The notes: a model not told the origin generated them from the sequence alone. A stretch of 61,865 nt of DNA from an uncultured Clostridia bacterium (GCA_947596085.1 CANQEW010000009.1:1-61865), one strand, 5' to 3'. Positions 1 through 8,599 are shown, counted from the first letter of the stretch. A program made the numbers and translations.

Positions 1-505
1 CGTACACGCCCTCCGGGCAGCCGACCAGCGCCATCATGGTGATGTGCTTGCCGCCGCGCTGCTTGATGAAGTTGATGGCGGCGATGGCGGAACCGCCGGT
101 CGCCAGCATCGGGTCGAGCACGATCAGATCGCGCTCATCAACGTCCGGCGGGAGCTTGCAGTAGTACTCCACGGGCGTGTGCGTCACCGGGTCGCGGTAG
201 AGGCCGATGTGGCCCACCTTCGCGGAGGGCACCACCGTCAGCACGCCGTCCACCATGCCCAGGCCCGCGCGGAGAATCGGCACGATGCCCATCTTCTTGC
301 CGGAGATGATCTTGGACTTGCACTTGGTGATCGGAGTTTCGATTTCGATCTCCGTCAGCGGCAGATCGCGCGTGACCTCATAGCACATCAGCATCGCGAT
401 CTCCTCCAGCAACTGGCGGAAATCCTTGGTCGGGCACTCGGTCCGTCGCATCAGCGTGAGCTTGTGCTGAACGAGCGGATGATCCACAACATGTACCGTG
501 CTCAT
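1..505 (-). CDS. upp: Uracil phosphoribosyltransferase (3' end outside window)
   Basis: Pyrimidine salvage enzyme: converts uracil and PRPP to UMP in the cytosol. The reverse strand opens with [20 protein letters not shown], the usual Upp N-terminus, and continues through [14 protein letters not shown] and the PRPP-binding stretch [10 protein letters not shown], both classic Upp motifs. About 168 codons are present of the roughly 209 usual, so the C-terminus lies beyond position 1. The ATG at 503-505 follows a GGAGGT-type site at 511-520. It is transcribed divergently from the sugar ABC operon. Confidence 0.95.
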   Translation of the reverse strand, partial: MSTVHVVDHPLVQHKLTLMRRTECPTKDFRQLLEEIAMLMCYEVTRDLPLTEIEIETPITKCKSKIISGKKMGIVPILRAGLGMVDGVLTVVPSAKVGHIGLYRDPVTHTPVEYYCKLPPDVDERDLIVLDPMLATGGSAIAAINFIKQRGGKHITMMALVGCPEGVY

Positions 506-559
506 GGGCAGTACCTCCATCCATCCTCCGCCGAAGCGGTTTGATTTCCATATAATGAA

Positions 560-588
560 ATTATACTACAATATTGTTGAAAACACAA
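560..588 (-). promoter_or_regulatory. Promoter of upp
   Basis: On the minus strand a -35 TTGTGT (588-583) and a -10 TATAAT (565-560) are 17 nt apart. The predicted transcript starts near 553, giving upp a leader of about 48 nt. Confidence 0.7.
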
Positions 589-789
589 GATTTCGATTGT
601 AAATCCGCGCCAAAAAGCGCATCGGTTCCTTTCAATCCGGCGGCCGATGCACAGTAGCGAATGAATCATCGGCGTGGGTTTTGCTCTTGTCTTCATCCGA
701 TCATTTCTATAGGAACGGGTGCTTTGAGCTTTCATTTTCAAAAAGTTTTACGAATTCACGAATATATGTAAAAATATTAGGTTTTTGAA

Positions 790-818
790 TTGACATAAGT
801 GACGATTTCAATTATAAT
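790..818 (+). promoter_or_regulatory. Perfect consensus sigma-A promoter of the sugar ABC operon
   Basis: TTGACA (790-795) and TATAAT (813-818) are both exact consensus hexamers with a 17-nt spacer. Transcription should begin near 825, so translation must start downstream, at 878. Between this and the upp promoter (589-789) I see AT-rich sequence and a weak inverted repeat (GCATCGG...CCGATGC near 618-650), but no gene. Confidence 0.85.
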
Positions 819-877
819 TGTATGTGAATGTTGATCTACATGTTATAAATCGGTATCAACCGGAGGTGCTGAATATC

Positions 878-2410
878 ATGGAGCAATACCAGGGCGAGTA
901 TATCGTCGAGCTGGACGGCATCTGCAAGAGCTTCCCCGGCGTCAAGGCATTGGACAACGTGCGCTTTCGCCTGCGCTCCGGGGAGGTCATGGCGCTGCTG
1001 GGCGAAAACGGCGCGGGAAAATCGACGCTGATGAAGGTGCTCTCCGGCGTGTATCAGCGGGACTCCGGCACGATGAAGATCTTCGGCCAGAACATCGACG
1101 CGATGAATCCCAAGCGCGCGCAGGAGCTCGGCGTGGCCATCATCCATCAGGAGCTGAACATGTGCCAGCATCTGACCGTGGCGGAGAACATGTTCCTCGG
1201 CCGCGAGAAGAAGAAGGGCCTGGTCGTCGCGCAGCGCCAGATGAACGAGGAGGCCGGGCGGATTCTGAAATCGCTGGACATCGACCTCGACCCCACCACG
1301 CTGGTGGGGAGTCTGCCGGTGTCCAAGCAGCAGATGGTGGAGATCGCGAAGGCGCTGTCCACGAACGCGCGCATCCTGATCATGGACGAACCCACCTCGG
1401 CGCTGACCTCGAAGGAGATCGAGGAGCTGTTCCGCATCGTGCGCCAGCTCAAGGCCGAAGGGCGCGGCATCGTGTACATCTCCCACCGCCTGGAGGAGTT
1501 GCAGCATATCGTCGACCGGGTCACGATCATGCGCGACGGTCAGTACATACTGGAGAACGACTTTGCCGCCATGGACATGTCGGAGATCATCGCCAACATG
1601 GTGGGCCGCGAGATCAAGGAAAAGTTCCCGCGCGTGCACTGTGAGAAGGGCAGAAAGATTCTCGAGGTGAAGCATCTGAATGCCGGACGCATGGTGCGCG
1701 ACGTGTCCTTCGAATCCTACGAGGGCGAGATTCTGGGCCTGGCCGGTCTGATGGGCGCGGGCCGCACGGAGACCACCCGCGCGATCTTCGGCGTCGATCC
1801 CAAGGAATCCGGCCAGATCTTCATCGACGGCAGGGAGATCAAGATCAACAACCCGATGGACGCCATCCGCAACGGCCTGGTGCTCGCGCCGGAGGACCGC
1901 AAGAAGGACGGCCTGTGCACCAAACTCTCGGTGCGCTCCAACATCGAGCTTCCGAATTTGGACATCGCCTCCAACAAATTGGGCGTGGTCAACCGCGGAA
2001 AGGTCACCAGGATGGTGGACGAGGCGATTCGGAATTTCACCATCAAACTCGCCAGCCCCGAGGTGGACGCGGGCAGCCTGTCCGGCGGCAACCAGCAGAA
2101 GGTGGTCGTCAGCAAGTGGCTGACCCGGCAGAGCCGCGTGGTGATCTTCGACGAGCCGACCCGCGGCATCGACGTGGCGGCGAAGGTCGAGATCTACCAC
2201 ATCATGAACCAGCTCAAGCAGCAGGGCATCAGCGTGATCTTCGTCTCCTCGGAGATGCCGGAGGTGCTGGGCATCGCCGACCGCGTCATCGTGATGTGCG
2301 ACGGCCGGATCACCGGCGAGATGGACATTTCGGACGCCACCCAGGAGCGGATTCTGGAGCTGGCGACGCGCTTTGAGACCAAGCTCGACGCGGCGAAGGC
2401 CGCGGTCTGA
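878..2410 (+). CDS. mglA: Sugar ABC transporter, ATP-binding protein (MglA/RbsA type)
   Basis: Double-cassette ATPase that energises import of a monosaccharide (CUT2 family, galactose/ribose-like). The first nucleotide-binding domain has Walker A GENGAGKST, signature-region VSKQQMVEIAKAL and Walker B ILIMDEPTSAL. The second has the usual degenerate P-loop LMGAGRTE and signature LSGGNQQKVVVSKWL. About 510 aa, the usual length. Start chosen at ATG 878 because GGAGGT lies at 862-867 and the promoter predicts transcription from about 825; an upstream in-frame start at 818 would precede it. The permease and binding-protein genes follow in the same orientation. The substrate cannot be told from sequence. 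Confidence 0.93.
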   Translation: MEQYQGEYIVELDGICKSFPGVKALDNVRFRLRSGEVMALLGENGAGKSTLMKVLSGVYQRDSGTMKIFGQNIDAMNPKRAQELGVAIIHQELNMCQHLTVAENMFLGREKKKGLVVAQRQMNEEAGRILKSLDIDLDPTTLVGSLPVSKQQMVEIAKALSTNARILIMDEPTSALTSKEIEELFRIVRQLKAEGRGIVYISHRLEELQHIVDRVTIMRDGQYILENDFAAMDMSEIIANMVGREIKEKFPRVHCEKGRKILEVKHLNAGRMVRDVSFESYEGEILGLAGLMGAGRTETTRAIFGVDPKESGQIFIDGREIKINNPMDAIRNGLVLAPEDRKKDGLCTKLSVRSNIELPNLDIASNKLGVVNRGKVTRMVDEAIRNFTIKLASPEVDAGSLSGGNQQKVVVSKWLTRQSRVVIFDEPTRGIDVAAKVEIYHIMNQLKQQGISVIFVSSEMPEVLGIADRVIVMCDGRITGEMDISDATQERILELATRFETKLDAAKAAV

Positions 2411-2437
2411 CGGCTTCCCGAGAAAGGAGCGGCATCC

Positions 2438-3460
2438 ATGGAAAATAAGAAGCAGAATCCGATCAAGAAATTCGTCTCGGCGCGCGGCGTGGGCCAGGTG
2501 CTGACCGTGCTGGTGGGCCTGGTGATCCTGTGCTTCATCTTCAACCTCATCAACTCCAACTTCCTGGGTCCGCGCAACGTGGCGAACCTGCTGCGCCAGA
2601 TCGCGCCCTACATCATCATCGGCATCGGCCAGGGCTACGTGCTGATCACCGCGAACATCGACCTGTCCATCGGCTCGGTGGTGGGCATGAGCTGCATGAT
2701 GATCGCCACGCTCATCTGCAACGGCCTCAACCCCTACCTGGCGATTCTGATCTCGCTGATCGCGTGCCTGGCCGTGGGCGTGATCAACGGCGAGCTGGTG
2801 GCCCGCTGCAAGCTGCCGCCCTTCGTGGCGACGCTGGGCACGCAGACCATCTGCCGCGGCATCGCCCAGCTTGTCAACGGCAACCTCAACACGGACTCCA
2901 TCGTGGGCGCGGGCAGCCAGTGGCGCGAGGTGGCCGAGGGCGTGCGCAACTTCTGCTACTACGGCAAGACCTTCGGCGTCTACAACACCTTCTGGATCGC
3001 GCTGGTGATCTGGCTGATCTTCAACTTCATCCTCGCCTACACCAGCACCGGCCGCCACGTCTACGCCATCGGCTCCAACGTGGAGGCGTCCAAGCTCTCC
3101 GGCGTGAACGTGCCGCGCACGATCGTCAAGGCCTACCTGATCTCCTCCTTCTGCGCGGCGGTCACGGGGCTGATCACCTGCGCCCAGTCCGGCACGGGCA
3201 CGATGAACGCCGGCATGTCCTACGAAACCTTCGCGGTCGCGGCATCGGTCATCGGCGGCATCTCCACGATGGGCGGCACGGGCATTCTCTCGGGCGTGCT
3301 GGTGGGCGCGAGCGTGTGGGCGGTCATGGACAACGGACTGCAGATGGTCAACACCCAGGTGGGTTTGAAGAACGTCGTGGTTGGAATGATCGTCATACTG
3401 TCGGTGCTGATCGACGTGGTGCGCCGCAGCGGCAAGCTGTCGTTCAAGCGCAACAAGTGA
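2438..3460 (+). CDS. mglC: Sugar ABC transporter permease (MglC/RbsC type)
   Basis: Integral membrane permease of the CUT2 sugar importer, 340 aa, partner of the double ATPase just upstream. It is rich in hydrophobic helices and carries conserved family stretches such as TANIDLSIGSVVGMSC and ATLGTQTICRGIAQLVNG, plus the late GGISTMGGTG loop that touches the ATPase. A Shine-Dalgarno AAGGAG sits just before the ATG. The gap from the ATPase is 27 nt, so the two are cotranscribed. Confidence 0.92.
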   Translation: MENKKQNPIKKFVSARGVGQVLTVLVGLVILCFIFNLINSNFLGPRNVANLLRQIAPYIIIGIGQGYVLITANIDLSIGSVVGMSCMMIATLICNGLNPYLAILISLIACLAVGVINGELVARCKLPPFVATLGTQTICRGIAQLVNGNLNTDSIVGAGSQWREVAEGVRNFCYYGKTFGVYNTFWIALVIWLIFNFILAYTSTGRHVYAIGSNVEASKLSGVNVPRTIVKAYLISSFCAAVTGLITCAQSGTGTMNAGMSYETFAVAASVIGGISTMGGTGILSGVLVGASVWAVMDNGLQMVNTQVGLKNVVVGMIVILSVLIDVVRRSGKLSFKRNK

Positions 3461-3461
3461 A

Positions 3462-3484
3462 TTAAAGCGCGCGACGCGCTTTAA
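3462..3484 (+). other. Stem-loop between permease and binding-protein genes
   Basis: A perfect 10-bp inverted repeat, TTAAAGCGCG / CGCGCTTTAA with a CGA loop, sits just before the binding-protein ribosome site. There is no T-tract. It probably acts as an mRNA stabiliser or processing element that raises binding-protein level relative to the permease. Confidence 0.6.
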
Positions 3485-3507
3485 ATAATAAAGGAGGAAC
3501 AGACATC

Positions 3508-4446
3508 ATGAAGAAACTGTTCGCACTGATTCTGGTGTTGGCCATGGTTCTGGCCTGCACCGCGGCTCTCGCCGAGGACTACGTCATTTACCTGATCACC
3601 ATGGACCTCGAGGACCAGCACTGGGTGTCCGTCAACGCGGGCGCTGAGAAGGCGGTCGCCGAGGCCAAGGAAGCGGGGCTCGACATCCGCTACGTCTGGA
3701 ACGGCCCGACCACCGGCAAGAACGACGCCGCGCAGATCGAGTGCATCAACAACGCCTACGCCGACAACGCCAACGTGATTCTGCTGGCCTCCAACGGCCC
3801 GGACACCGAGGTCGCCACCATCGAGGAGTACAACAACGAGGGCGTGAAGTTCGTCTACGTCGACTCCCCCGCCAACTCCGACGTGGCCCTGCAGACGCTG
3901 GCCACCGACAACACCGCCGCGGGCACCATGGCCGGCACGACCCTGCTCGAGGCCCTGACCGCCGCGGGCGTGACCGAGGGCAAGATCGGCATCGTGAACG
4001 TCAACGCCGCAACCGTGTCCACCGCCAACCGCGAGGCCGGCTTCCGCGCCGCCTTCGAAGGCACCAACTTCGAGATTCTCGAGGCTGTCTACACCGACGG
4101 TGACGCCGCCCGTTCTCAGGAGGCCGCCACGAACTTCATCACCGACGGCGTGGTCGCCCTGTTCGGCGCGAACGAGGGCTGCACGGTCGGCGTCGGCAAC
4201 GCCATCGCCGCTGAGGGCGAGACCGCCGTGCTGGGCGTGGGCTTCGACAAGTCCGACGCCATCCTGAACCTGGTTGTGGACGGCAGCCTGATCGCCACCA
4301 CCGCCCAGAACCCCGACGTGATGGGCTACGAGGGCATCAAGACCGCCATCGAGTATCTGACCAACGGCACCACCGAGTTTGAGGATGTGGACACCGGCGT
4401 CACCATGCTGACCGCCGAGTACATCACCGAGAACGGCCTGCTGTAA
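3508..4446 (+). CDS. Sugar ABC transporter substrate-binding protein (CUT2, periplasmic-binding-protein-like)
   Basis: Extracellular sugar receptor for the CUT2 transporter encoded upstream, 312 aa. The N-terminus (MKKLFALILVLAMVL, then ACTAALAE) is a signal peptide. It offers a signal-peptidase-I-like ALA|E site and only a poor lipobox (VLAC), so lipid anchoring is uncertain. The mature part is a type I periplasmic binding fold, with DNTAAGTMAG and ANREAGFRAAF resembling ribose/galactose-binding proteins. GGAGG precedes the ATG. The operon order ATPase-permease-receptor differs from the E. coli mglBAC order. It ends at a strong GC hairpin (4462-4491). Confidence 0.88.
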   Translation: MKKLFALILVLAMVLACTAALAEDYVIYLITMDLEDQHWVSVNAGAEKAVAEAKEAGLDIRYVWNGPTTGKNDAAQIECINNAYADNANVILLASNGPDTEVATIEEYNNEGVKFVYVDSPANSDVALQTLATDNTAAGTMAGTTLLEALTAAGVTEGKIGIVNVNAATVSTANREAGFRAAFEGTNFEILEAVYTDGDAARSQEAATNFITDGVVALFGANEGCTVGVGNAIAAEGETAVLGVGFDKSDAILNLVVDGSLIATTAQNPDVMGYEGIKTAIEYLTNGTTEFEDVDTGVTMLTAEYITENGLL

Positions 4447-4461
4447 GATTAGAGCGCATGA

Positions 4462-4491
4462 CGGCGGCGGGGGAACTCTCCCCCGCCGCCG
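4462..4491. terminator. Bidirectional intrinsic terminator
   Basis: Perfect 12-bp stem CGGCGGCGGGGG / CCCCCGCCGCCG with loop AACTCT, followed by CTTTCT. It lies between the converging sugar ABC operon and the yhaM-like gene. Confidence 0.8.
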
Positions 4492-4528
4492 CTTTCTGTG
4501 ATCGGCCGTTCGCGCGAATAACCGCGCG

Positions 4529-5503
4529 TCACTCCGCCTCCGGTCTCTCCTTGGATACGGGCGCCTCTCTGCGCCGGTACAGTCTCCGCTCCAGCGACCA
4601 GATGCGCTCCGTGAAGCCGCCGGGCTGCGCGTTCTGCAGCGCGCGGCTCATCTCAAACATGCGCGCGTCCAGCAGGTCGAGCACGTGCAACACCTCGGCC
4701 TCGGGAAACATCGGCGGCTTCGGGCTGCCGTACTCGGGCAGGTCGTGGTGCGAGAGGATCATGTGCTCCACCATCATCAACAGCTCCTTGCGCACGCCCA
4801 GCTCCCGGCCGCAGCGCGCGATCTCCGCCACGCCCGCCACCAGGTGGCCGATCAGCATGCCCTCGGCGGTGTAATCCGAGACCATGCCGATCTCATCCGA
4901 GTCCATTTCATCGATCTTGCACAGGTCGTGCAGGATCACGCCAGCCGCCAGCAGATCCGCGTCCAGCTGGGGATAGACCTCGCACACATGCTTCGCCATG
5001 CGCAGCATGGTGCTGGTGTGGTGCAAAAGCCCGCTTCGCTCGGCGTGGTGCAGCTTCGACGCGGCGGGATAGTAGTTCAGCTTATCGCCGCACTCGTCCA
5101 GGCGCATCGCCACCAGTGCGCGAAGCTGGTTGTCGGCGATCTCCTCGACGCGCGCGAGGATTTCGTCCTTCATCTCCTCAGGCGGCTGGGGAGCGCAGGG
5201 TGTGAGCTGATTCATATCGTAGTCGTCCTTATCGGTGACGGGGCGCATCTTGTCCACCCGGAACTGTGGGCGGTTGTTGTACTCCTGCATTACACCGCGC
5301 ACGCGCAGCACCTCCGCCACCGCGGGCGCAGGGGTCAGGCCGTCCCACATCTTGGCGTTGACCTCGCCGGAGGTGTCGCAGAGCGTCATGTCCAGATACT
5401 TGCTGCCGTTGGAGCTGGTGCGCTGCGCGGCGGTCCGGGTCAGCAGAAAGCCGTCGAACACCTGCCCCTTGATCATCTCCGCGAGACGCGGCTGCTGTTT
5501 CAT
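4529..5503 (-). CDS. yhaM: YhaM-family 3'-5' exonuclease (OB fold plus HD domain)
   Basis: Predicted cytosolic metal-dependent 3'-5' exoribonuclease of the YhaM/CBF1 family, about 324 aa, the usual length. The N-terminal third is an OB nucleic-acid-binding fold (GSKYLDMTLCDTSGEVNAKM). The C-terminal part is an HD hydrolase with AGVILHDLCKIDEM and a later HMILSHH metal-binding motif. Start chosen at ATG 5503, which has GGGAGGG eight bases upstream; the in-frame ATG eight codons earlier has no such site. A single-gene unit ending at the shared terminator. Confidence 0.88.
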   Translation of the reverse strand: MKQQPRLAEMIKGQVFDGFLLTRTAAQRTSSNGSKYLDMTLCDTSGEVNAKMWDGLTPAPAVAEVLRVRGVMQEYNNRPQFRVDKMRPVTDKDDYDMNQLTPCAPQPPEEMKDEILARVEEIADNQLRALVAMRLDECGDKLNYYPAASKLHHAERSGLLHHTSTMLRMAKHVCEVYPQLDADLLAAGVILHDLCKIDEMDSDEIGMVSDYTAEGMLIGHLVAGVAEIARCGRELGVRKELLMMVEHMILSHHDLPEYGSPKPPMFPEAEVLHVLDLLDARMFEMSRALQNAQPGGFTERIWSLERRLYRRREAPVSKERPEAE

Positions 5504-5580
5504 GGGGAAATCCCTCCCATATTTCAAAGCTGTATCTCCATGATAAACCGCGAGGCCGGGGATGTCAAGCGCAAATGCGC

Positions 5581-5609
5581 TTGCGCTCGGCGCGTTTTTT
5601 GTCTATAAT
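5581..5609 (+). promoter_or_regulatory. Promoter of the small membrane protein gene
   Basis: TTGCGC (5581-5586), 17-nt spacer, TATAAT (5604-5609). Transcription should begin near 5616, leaving a leader of about 14 nt before ATG 5630. Confidence 0.75.
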
Positions 5610-5629
5610 GGATTTGGGTGAAGGATTTT

Positions 5630-6124
5630 ATGAAGCAAACCGTGGAACACAAGAAACTGAGCGCGCTGCGGGGTGTGCTGCTGATCGCCGGACTGGTGGC
5701 CGCGCTGGCCGCGCTGGACATCCTCTGCGTGCGCGTTTTGGCGCGCTGGATCGGCGCGCAGCCGGCGGCGCTGGCGTTTTGGATCCTGGGCGGGCTGATC
5801 GCGCTGTGGATGCTGCACGTCTACGTGGTGAAGTACGTCTACGAACTGAATCCGGACGTGCTGCGCCTGAACCGCAGTTACGGCAAGCGCCCGCGCCACA
5901 TCGAGGACATCTATCTTCGCCAAATCGTTTTTGTGGGAACGCCCGAGGAGGCGAAGCGCCGCCATCCCCGCGCGCGCAGGGTGAGCGCCGTCCGCAGGGG
6001 CGCGGAGCTGCCGGTCACGGCGGTGGTGTACAAGAGCTCGGACGGCGAGCGCGTAGCGCTGATTCAGGCCAATGCGGAATTGAAGCAAAAGCTGGAGGAG
6101 ACCGTTCGAAGCAAAAAGCGCTGA
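5630..6124 (+). CDS. Small two-helix membrane protein, function unknown
   Basis: Not recognised as a named family. About 164 aa with two hydrophobic helices near the N-terminus (around residues 13-35 and 48-68, from LLIAGLVAALAALDILCV and AALAFWILGGLIALWML). A basic soluble C-terminal half follows, with a beta-strand-like segment near ELNPDVLRLNRSYGKRPRHI. Start ATG 5630 is preferred over GTG 5618 because AAGGA lies at 5621-5625 and the promoter places the transcript start at about 5616. It is flanked by a YhaM-like gene (divergent) and an AraC gene (convergent), which gives no clue to its role. Confidence 0.7.
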   Translation: MKQTVEHKKLSALRGVLLIAGLVAALAALDILCVRVLARWIGAQPAALAFWILGGLIALWMLHVYVVKYVYELNPDVLRLNRSYGKRPRHIEDIYLRQIVFVGTPEEAKRRHPRARRVSAVRRGAELPVTAVVYKSSDGERVALIQANAELKQKLEETVRSKKR

Positions 6125-6158
6125 TGCGGGCGATCCGCATGATAAAAATGACGGTGGC

Positions 6159-6193
6159 AAAGGGAGAGCGGCGCGCCGCCGCCCTCCCCTTTT
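6159..6193. terminator. Imperfect bidirectional hairpin terminator
   Basis: AAAGGGAGAGCGGCG pairs, with one bulge and one mismatch, with CCGCCGCCCTCCCCTTTT. It lies between converging genes, overlaps the last codons of the AraC-type gene, and ends in a T-rich tract on the plus strand. Confidence 0.5.
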
Positions 6194-7046
6194 ATGTGGA
6201 TTCCTTTTCGGCTTGGATTTCCCCGGCATGAAGCGCGCTTCGGTACGCCGACGGGGTTTGATCCGTGGCCTCCTTGAAGCGCTGGCTGAAGTAGCTCAGG
6301 CTGGAAAAGCCCACGCTCAGGCCAATTTGGCCGACCGAGCTGTCCGAGCTCTCGAGAAGGCGCTTGCTCTCCTCAATGCGGCGCGAGAGCAGATAGCGGA
6401 TCGGGCTCATGCCCGTCTCCCGGGTGAAGGAGTGCACCAGGTAGTGCTTGCTCATGTGCGTCAGGCGCGCCAGCTCATCCAAATTCAGCGGCTCCGCGAA
6501 GTGCTCGTCGATGTACTGGCGCACGCGCGCGCACTCCGAGCCCGTCTTGGAGCGGCTTGGGTTCGTGCTGCGAAAGAAGAGCTGGCGGCGCAACAGCAGG
6601 AAGATCACCTGCGTCAGACTAGCGCAGACCTCGCTCCAGCCCTCCTGGCGGCCTTCGCACTCGCGCAGAATCGCCTCCAGGTAGAAGCGGTAGCCGCCCG
6701 AGAATTCATCCCGCAGCCGGAAGTAGCGCTCCTCGCCCCCACCGGGCGGCTGAAAGCGCACGCCCTCCACGCCCGCCACCAGATATTCCATTGGGCCGTT
6801 CGCGCCGGAGCGCTCCGTGTGTGGAATGTGGGGATTGACGAGCACCAAATCGCCGGCGCGCACCTCCAGGCGCTCCGAGTCCACGCGGAATTCGCCGCTG
6901 CCGCGCAGCACGCAGAAGATCTCCGCGCAATCGTGGGCGTGGGGTTGGCTCTGCCAGTCGCCGTCGTCCCGGCTGCGGGTGATGTAATCCAGCCGAAGCC
7001 CCTGCCCGCCGGTTGAACGCGGCAGGTCGTAACGCAGCAGCCCCAT
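6192..7046 (-). CDS. AraC-family transcriptional regulator with cupin sensor
   Basis: Predicted sugar-responsive regulator, 284 aa. The N-terminal cupin-like ligand domain shows HAHDCAEIFCVLRGSGEF and DLVLVNPHIPHTERS. The C-terminal double helix-turn-helix carries LDELARLTHMSKHYLVHSF and VGQIGLSVGFSSLSYFSQRF, the typical AraC pattern. Start set at ATG 7046, six bases after AGGGAGGT; an ATG directly abutting that site is too close. It is divergent from the GH112/ABC sugar locus, so it most likely controls that locus. The effector is unknown. Confidence 0.9.
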   Translation of the reverse strand: MGLLRYDLPRSTGGQGLRLDYITRSRDDGDWQSQPHAHDCAEIFCVLRGSGEFRVDSERLEVRAGDLVLVNPHIPHTERSGANGPMEYLVAGVEGVRFQPPGGGEERYFRLRDEFSGGYRFYLEAILRECEGRQEGWSEVCASLTQVIFLLLRRQLFFRSTNPSRSKTGSECARVRQYIDEHFAEPLNLDELARLTHMSKHYLVHSFTRETGMSPIRYLLSRRIEESKRLLESSDSSVGQIGLSVGFSSLSYFSQRFKEATDQTPSAYRSALHAGEIQAEKEST

Positions 7047-7068
7047 AGGCATACCTCCCTTTATTTCG

Positions 7069-7097
7069 ATCTTAACAAGTCCGCAGAGAAAAGTCAA
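7069..7097 (-). promoter_or_regulatory. Promoter of the AraC regulator gene
   Basis: Minus strand TTGACT (7097-7092), 17-nt spacer, TAAGAT (7074-7069). The transcript start near 7062 leaves a leader of about 16 nt that is almost entirely ribosome-binding site. Confidence 0.7.
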
Positions 7098-7233
7098 GCC
7101 ATTCATTTTTGCATTGATTTACAATTCCTGCCAGAGCGATTGAAAATGATTGACTTGCTTTGGAAGTTCTGCGGCGATTTATCGTTAAATAATTGAGAAA
7201 TATGACAATATGTATAAAATAACTCGCAATATA

Positions 7234-7262
7234 TTGAATTGATTTTGTTCGCTTCGTACAAT
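7234..7262 (+). promoter_or_regulatory. Promoter of the GH112 sugar locus
   Basis: TTGAAT (7234-7239), 17-nt spacer, TACAAT (7257-7262). Transcription should begin near 7269, about 70 nt ahead of the binding-protein start. The 7098-7233 stretch between the two divergent promoters is AT-rich and would be the place for AraC-type half-sites; none could be assigned by eye. Confidence 0.7.
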
Positions 7263-7278
7263 ATACTGAATCTATCTA

Positions 7279-7300
7279 ATCTCAACAATTTTGTTGAGAT
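7279..7300. promoter_or_regulatory. Perfect palindrome just downstream of the sugar-locus promoter
   Basis: ATCTCAACAA, TT, TTGTTGAGAT: two perfect 10-bp arms with a 2-nt centre, spanning about +10 to +31 of the predicted transcript. This position suits a repressor roadblock or an RNA hairpin. The regulator is not identified. Confidence 0.6.
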
Positions 7301-7337
7301 GCGTGAAGGCAAGAATACGATTATAGGAGGAACGAAC

Positions 7338-8552
7338 ATGAAGAAACTGCTCACCATGGTATTGGCTCTCGTCATGCTCTGCACGCTGTGCCTGACCGCC
7401 AGCGCTGAGGAGCCCGTTACCGTGAACTTCTGGTCGATGTGGAATTCGGGCGAGCCCCAGGCCACGGTCATCGAGGAGGCGGCCGCCGCCTACGAGGCCG
7501 AGACGGGCGTCCACGTCAGCATCGAGTGGAAGGGCCGCGACATCAACACCCTGCTGTCCGCCGCGCTGGAATCCGGCGAGTCCATCGACATCTTCGAGGA
7601 CGACTACAACCGCATCGGCCAGGTGTACGCCCCCTACACCTACGACCTGACCGAGATGGCCGAGGCGGCGGGCTATGCCGACAACAGCTACGCCGTGTTC
7701 AACAACCAGGCCATTGCCTGGGCCGGCTATCTGAACAGCATCACCGAACAGCCGCAGGTCGGCGGCGTGTTCTACGACAAGGACGCCTTCGCGAAGGCCG
7801 GCATCGAGGCCGAGCCCACCACCTGGGCCGAGTTCCTGGATGTCTGCGCCAAGCTGAAGGAGGCCGGCATCGCCCCGCTCGCGCAGGACGGCGCCTACAC
7901 CAACTTCTCCTTCTACTATCACCTGGTCCGCTACCTGGGCGAGGACGCCATCGCCGAGCTGCGCGACAACGGCGGCTGGGCCCAGAGCGAGGGCGCGGTG
8001 AAGGCCGCTCAGGACATCATTGACCTGGTCAACGCGGGCTATCTGGTCGACGGCGCTCCCGACGAGTATCCGTCCAGCCAGAACAAGATCGGAACCGGCG
8101 AAGCCGCGATGGTCGTCTGCGCCAACTACGTGACCTCCGAGATCAACGCCATCTTCGGCGAGCTCAACTGGGGCCTGTTCAATTATCCGGCGGTCGATGG
8201 CGGCGCCGAGCCGACCGCGGCCTATGCCGGCGCGAACTCCCTGGCGATCAGCTCCTACTCCGAGCATCCCCAGGAGGCCTTCGACTTCCTGATGTTCCTG
8301 GTGACCGGCGAGTACGACCAGAAGATGGCCGATACCGCCGCTCAGATTCCGGCCGATCCGCACAACACCGCCCCGGCTTCCCTGACCGGCACGGTGGAGA
8401 CGCTGGTCGCCGCCGACAAGCCCATGACCTGGTGCGGCGCTCTGAACACCCATGAGGCCTGGGCCACGATGAAGAGCATGTTCACCGAGCTCTTTGAGGG
8501 CAAGTACGCCAGCGGCGAGGACTTCTGCGCCGCGATGGACGCGCTGTATTGA
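7338..8552 (+). CDS. ABC transporter substrate-binding protein, predicted for galacto-N-biose/lacto-N-biose
   Basis: Family 1 extracellular solute-binding protein, about 404 aa. The signal peptide (MKKLLTMVLALVMLCTLC, then LTASAEE) favours signal peptidase I cleavage at ASA|E; a cysteine is present but not in a clear lipobox. The mature part shows the family 1 pattern, including VNFWSMWNSGE, AIAWAGYLNS and GVFYDKDAFAKAGIEAEP. Start ATG 7338 follows GGAGG. Two permeases and a GH112 phosphorylase follow, the order of bifidobacterial gltA-gltB-gltC-lnpA, so it probably captures Gal-beta1,3-HexNAc. The ligand is inferred from context only. Confidence 0.88.
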   Translation: MKKLLTMVLALVMLCTLCLTASAEEPVTVNFWSMWNSGEPQATVIEEAAAAYEAETGVHVSIEWKGRDINTLLSAALESGESIDIFEDDYNRIGQVYAPYTYDLTEMAEAAGYADNSYAVFNNQAIAWAGYLNSITEQPQVGGVFYDKDAFAKAGIEAEPTTWAEFLDVCAKLKEAGIAPLAQDGAYTNFSFYYHLVRYLGEDAIAELRDNGGWAQSEGAVKAAQDIIDLVNAGYLVDGAPDEYPSSQNKIGTGEAAMVVCANYVTSEINAIFGELNWGLFNYPAVDGGAEPTAAYAGANSLAISSYSEHPQEAFDFLMFLVTGEYDQKMADTAAQIPADPHNTAPASLTGTVETLVAADKPMTWCGALNTHEAWATMKSMFTELFEGKYASGEDFCAAMDALY

Positions 8553-8599
8553 TCCCCGACGCTTCGCGGATCCTCAGCGCTGACTGAACCTTGACCGAC

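Noticed and set aside
818..877. Longer N-terminus for the sugar ATPase from 818
   Set aside because: The consensus promoter (790-818) predicts transcription from about 825, and the good ribosome site serves ATG 878.
836..3058. 740-aa antisense frame over mglA and mglC
   Set aside because: Same high-GC shadow effect; no start signal or domain.
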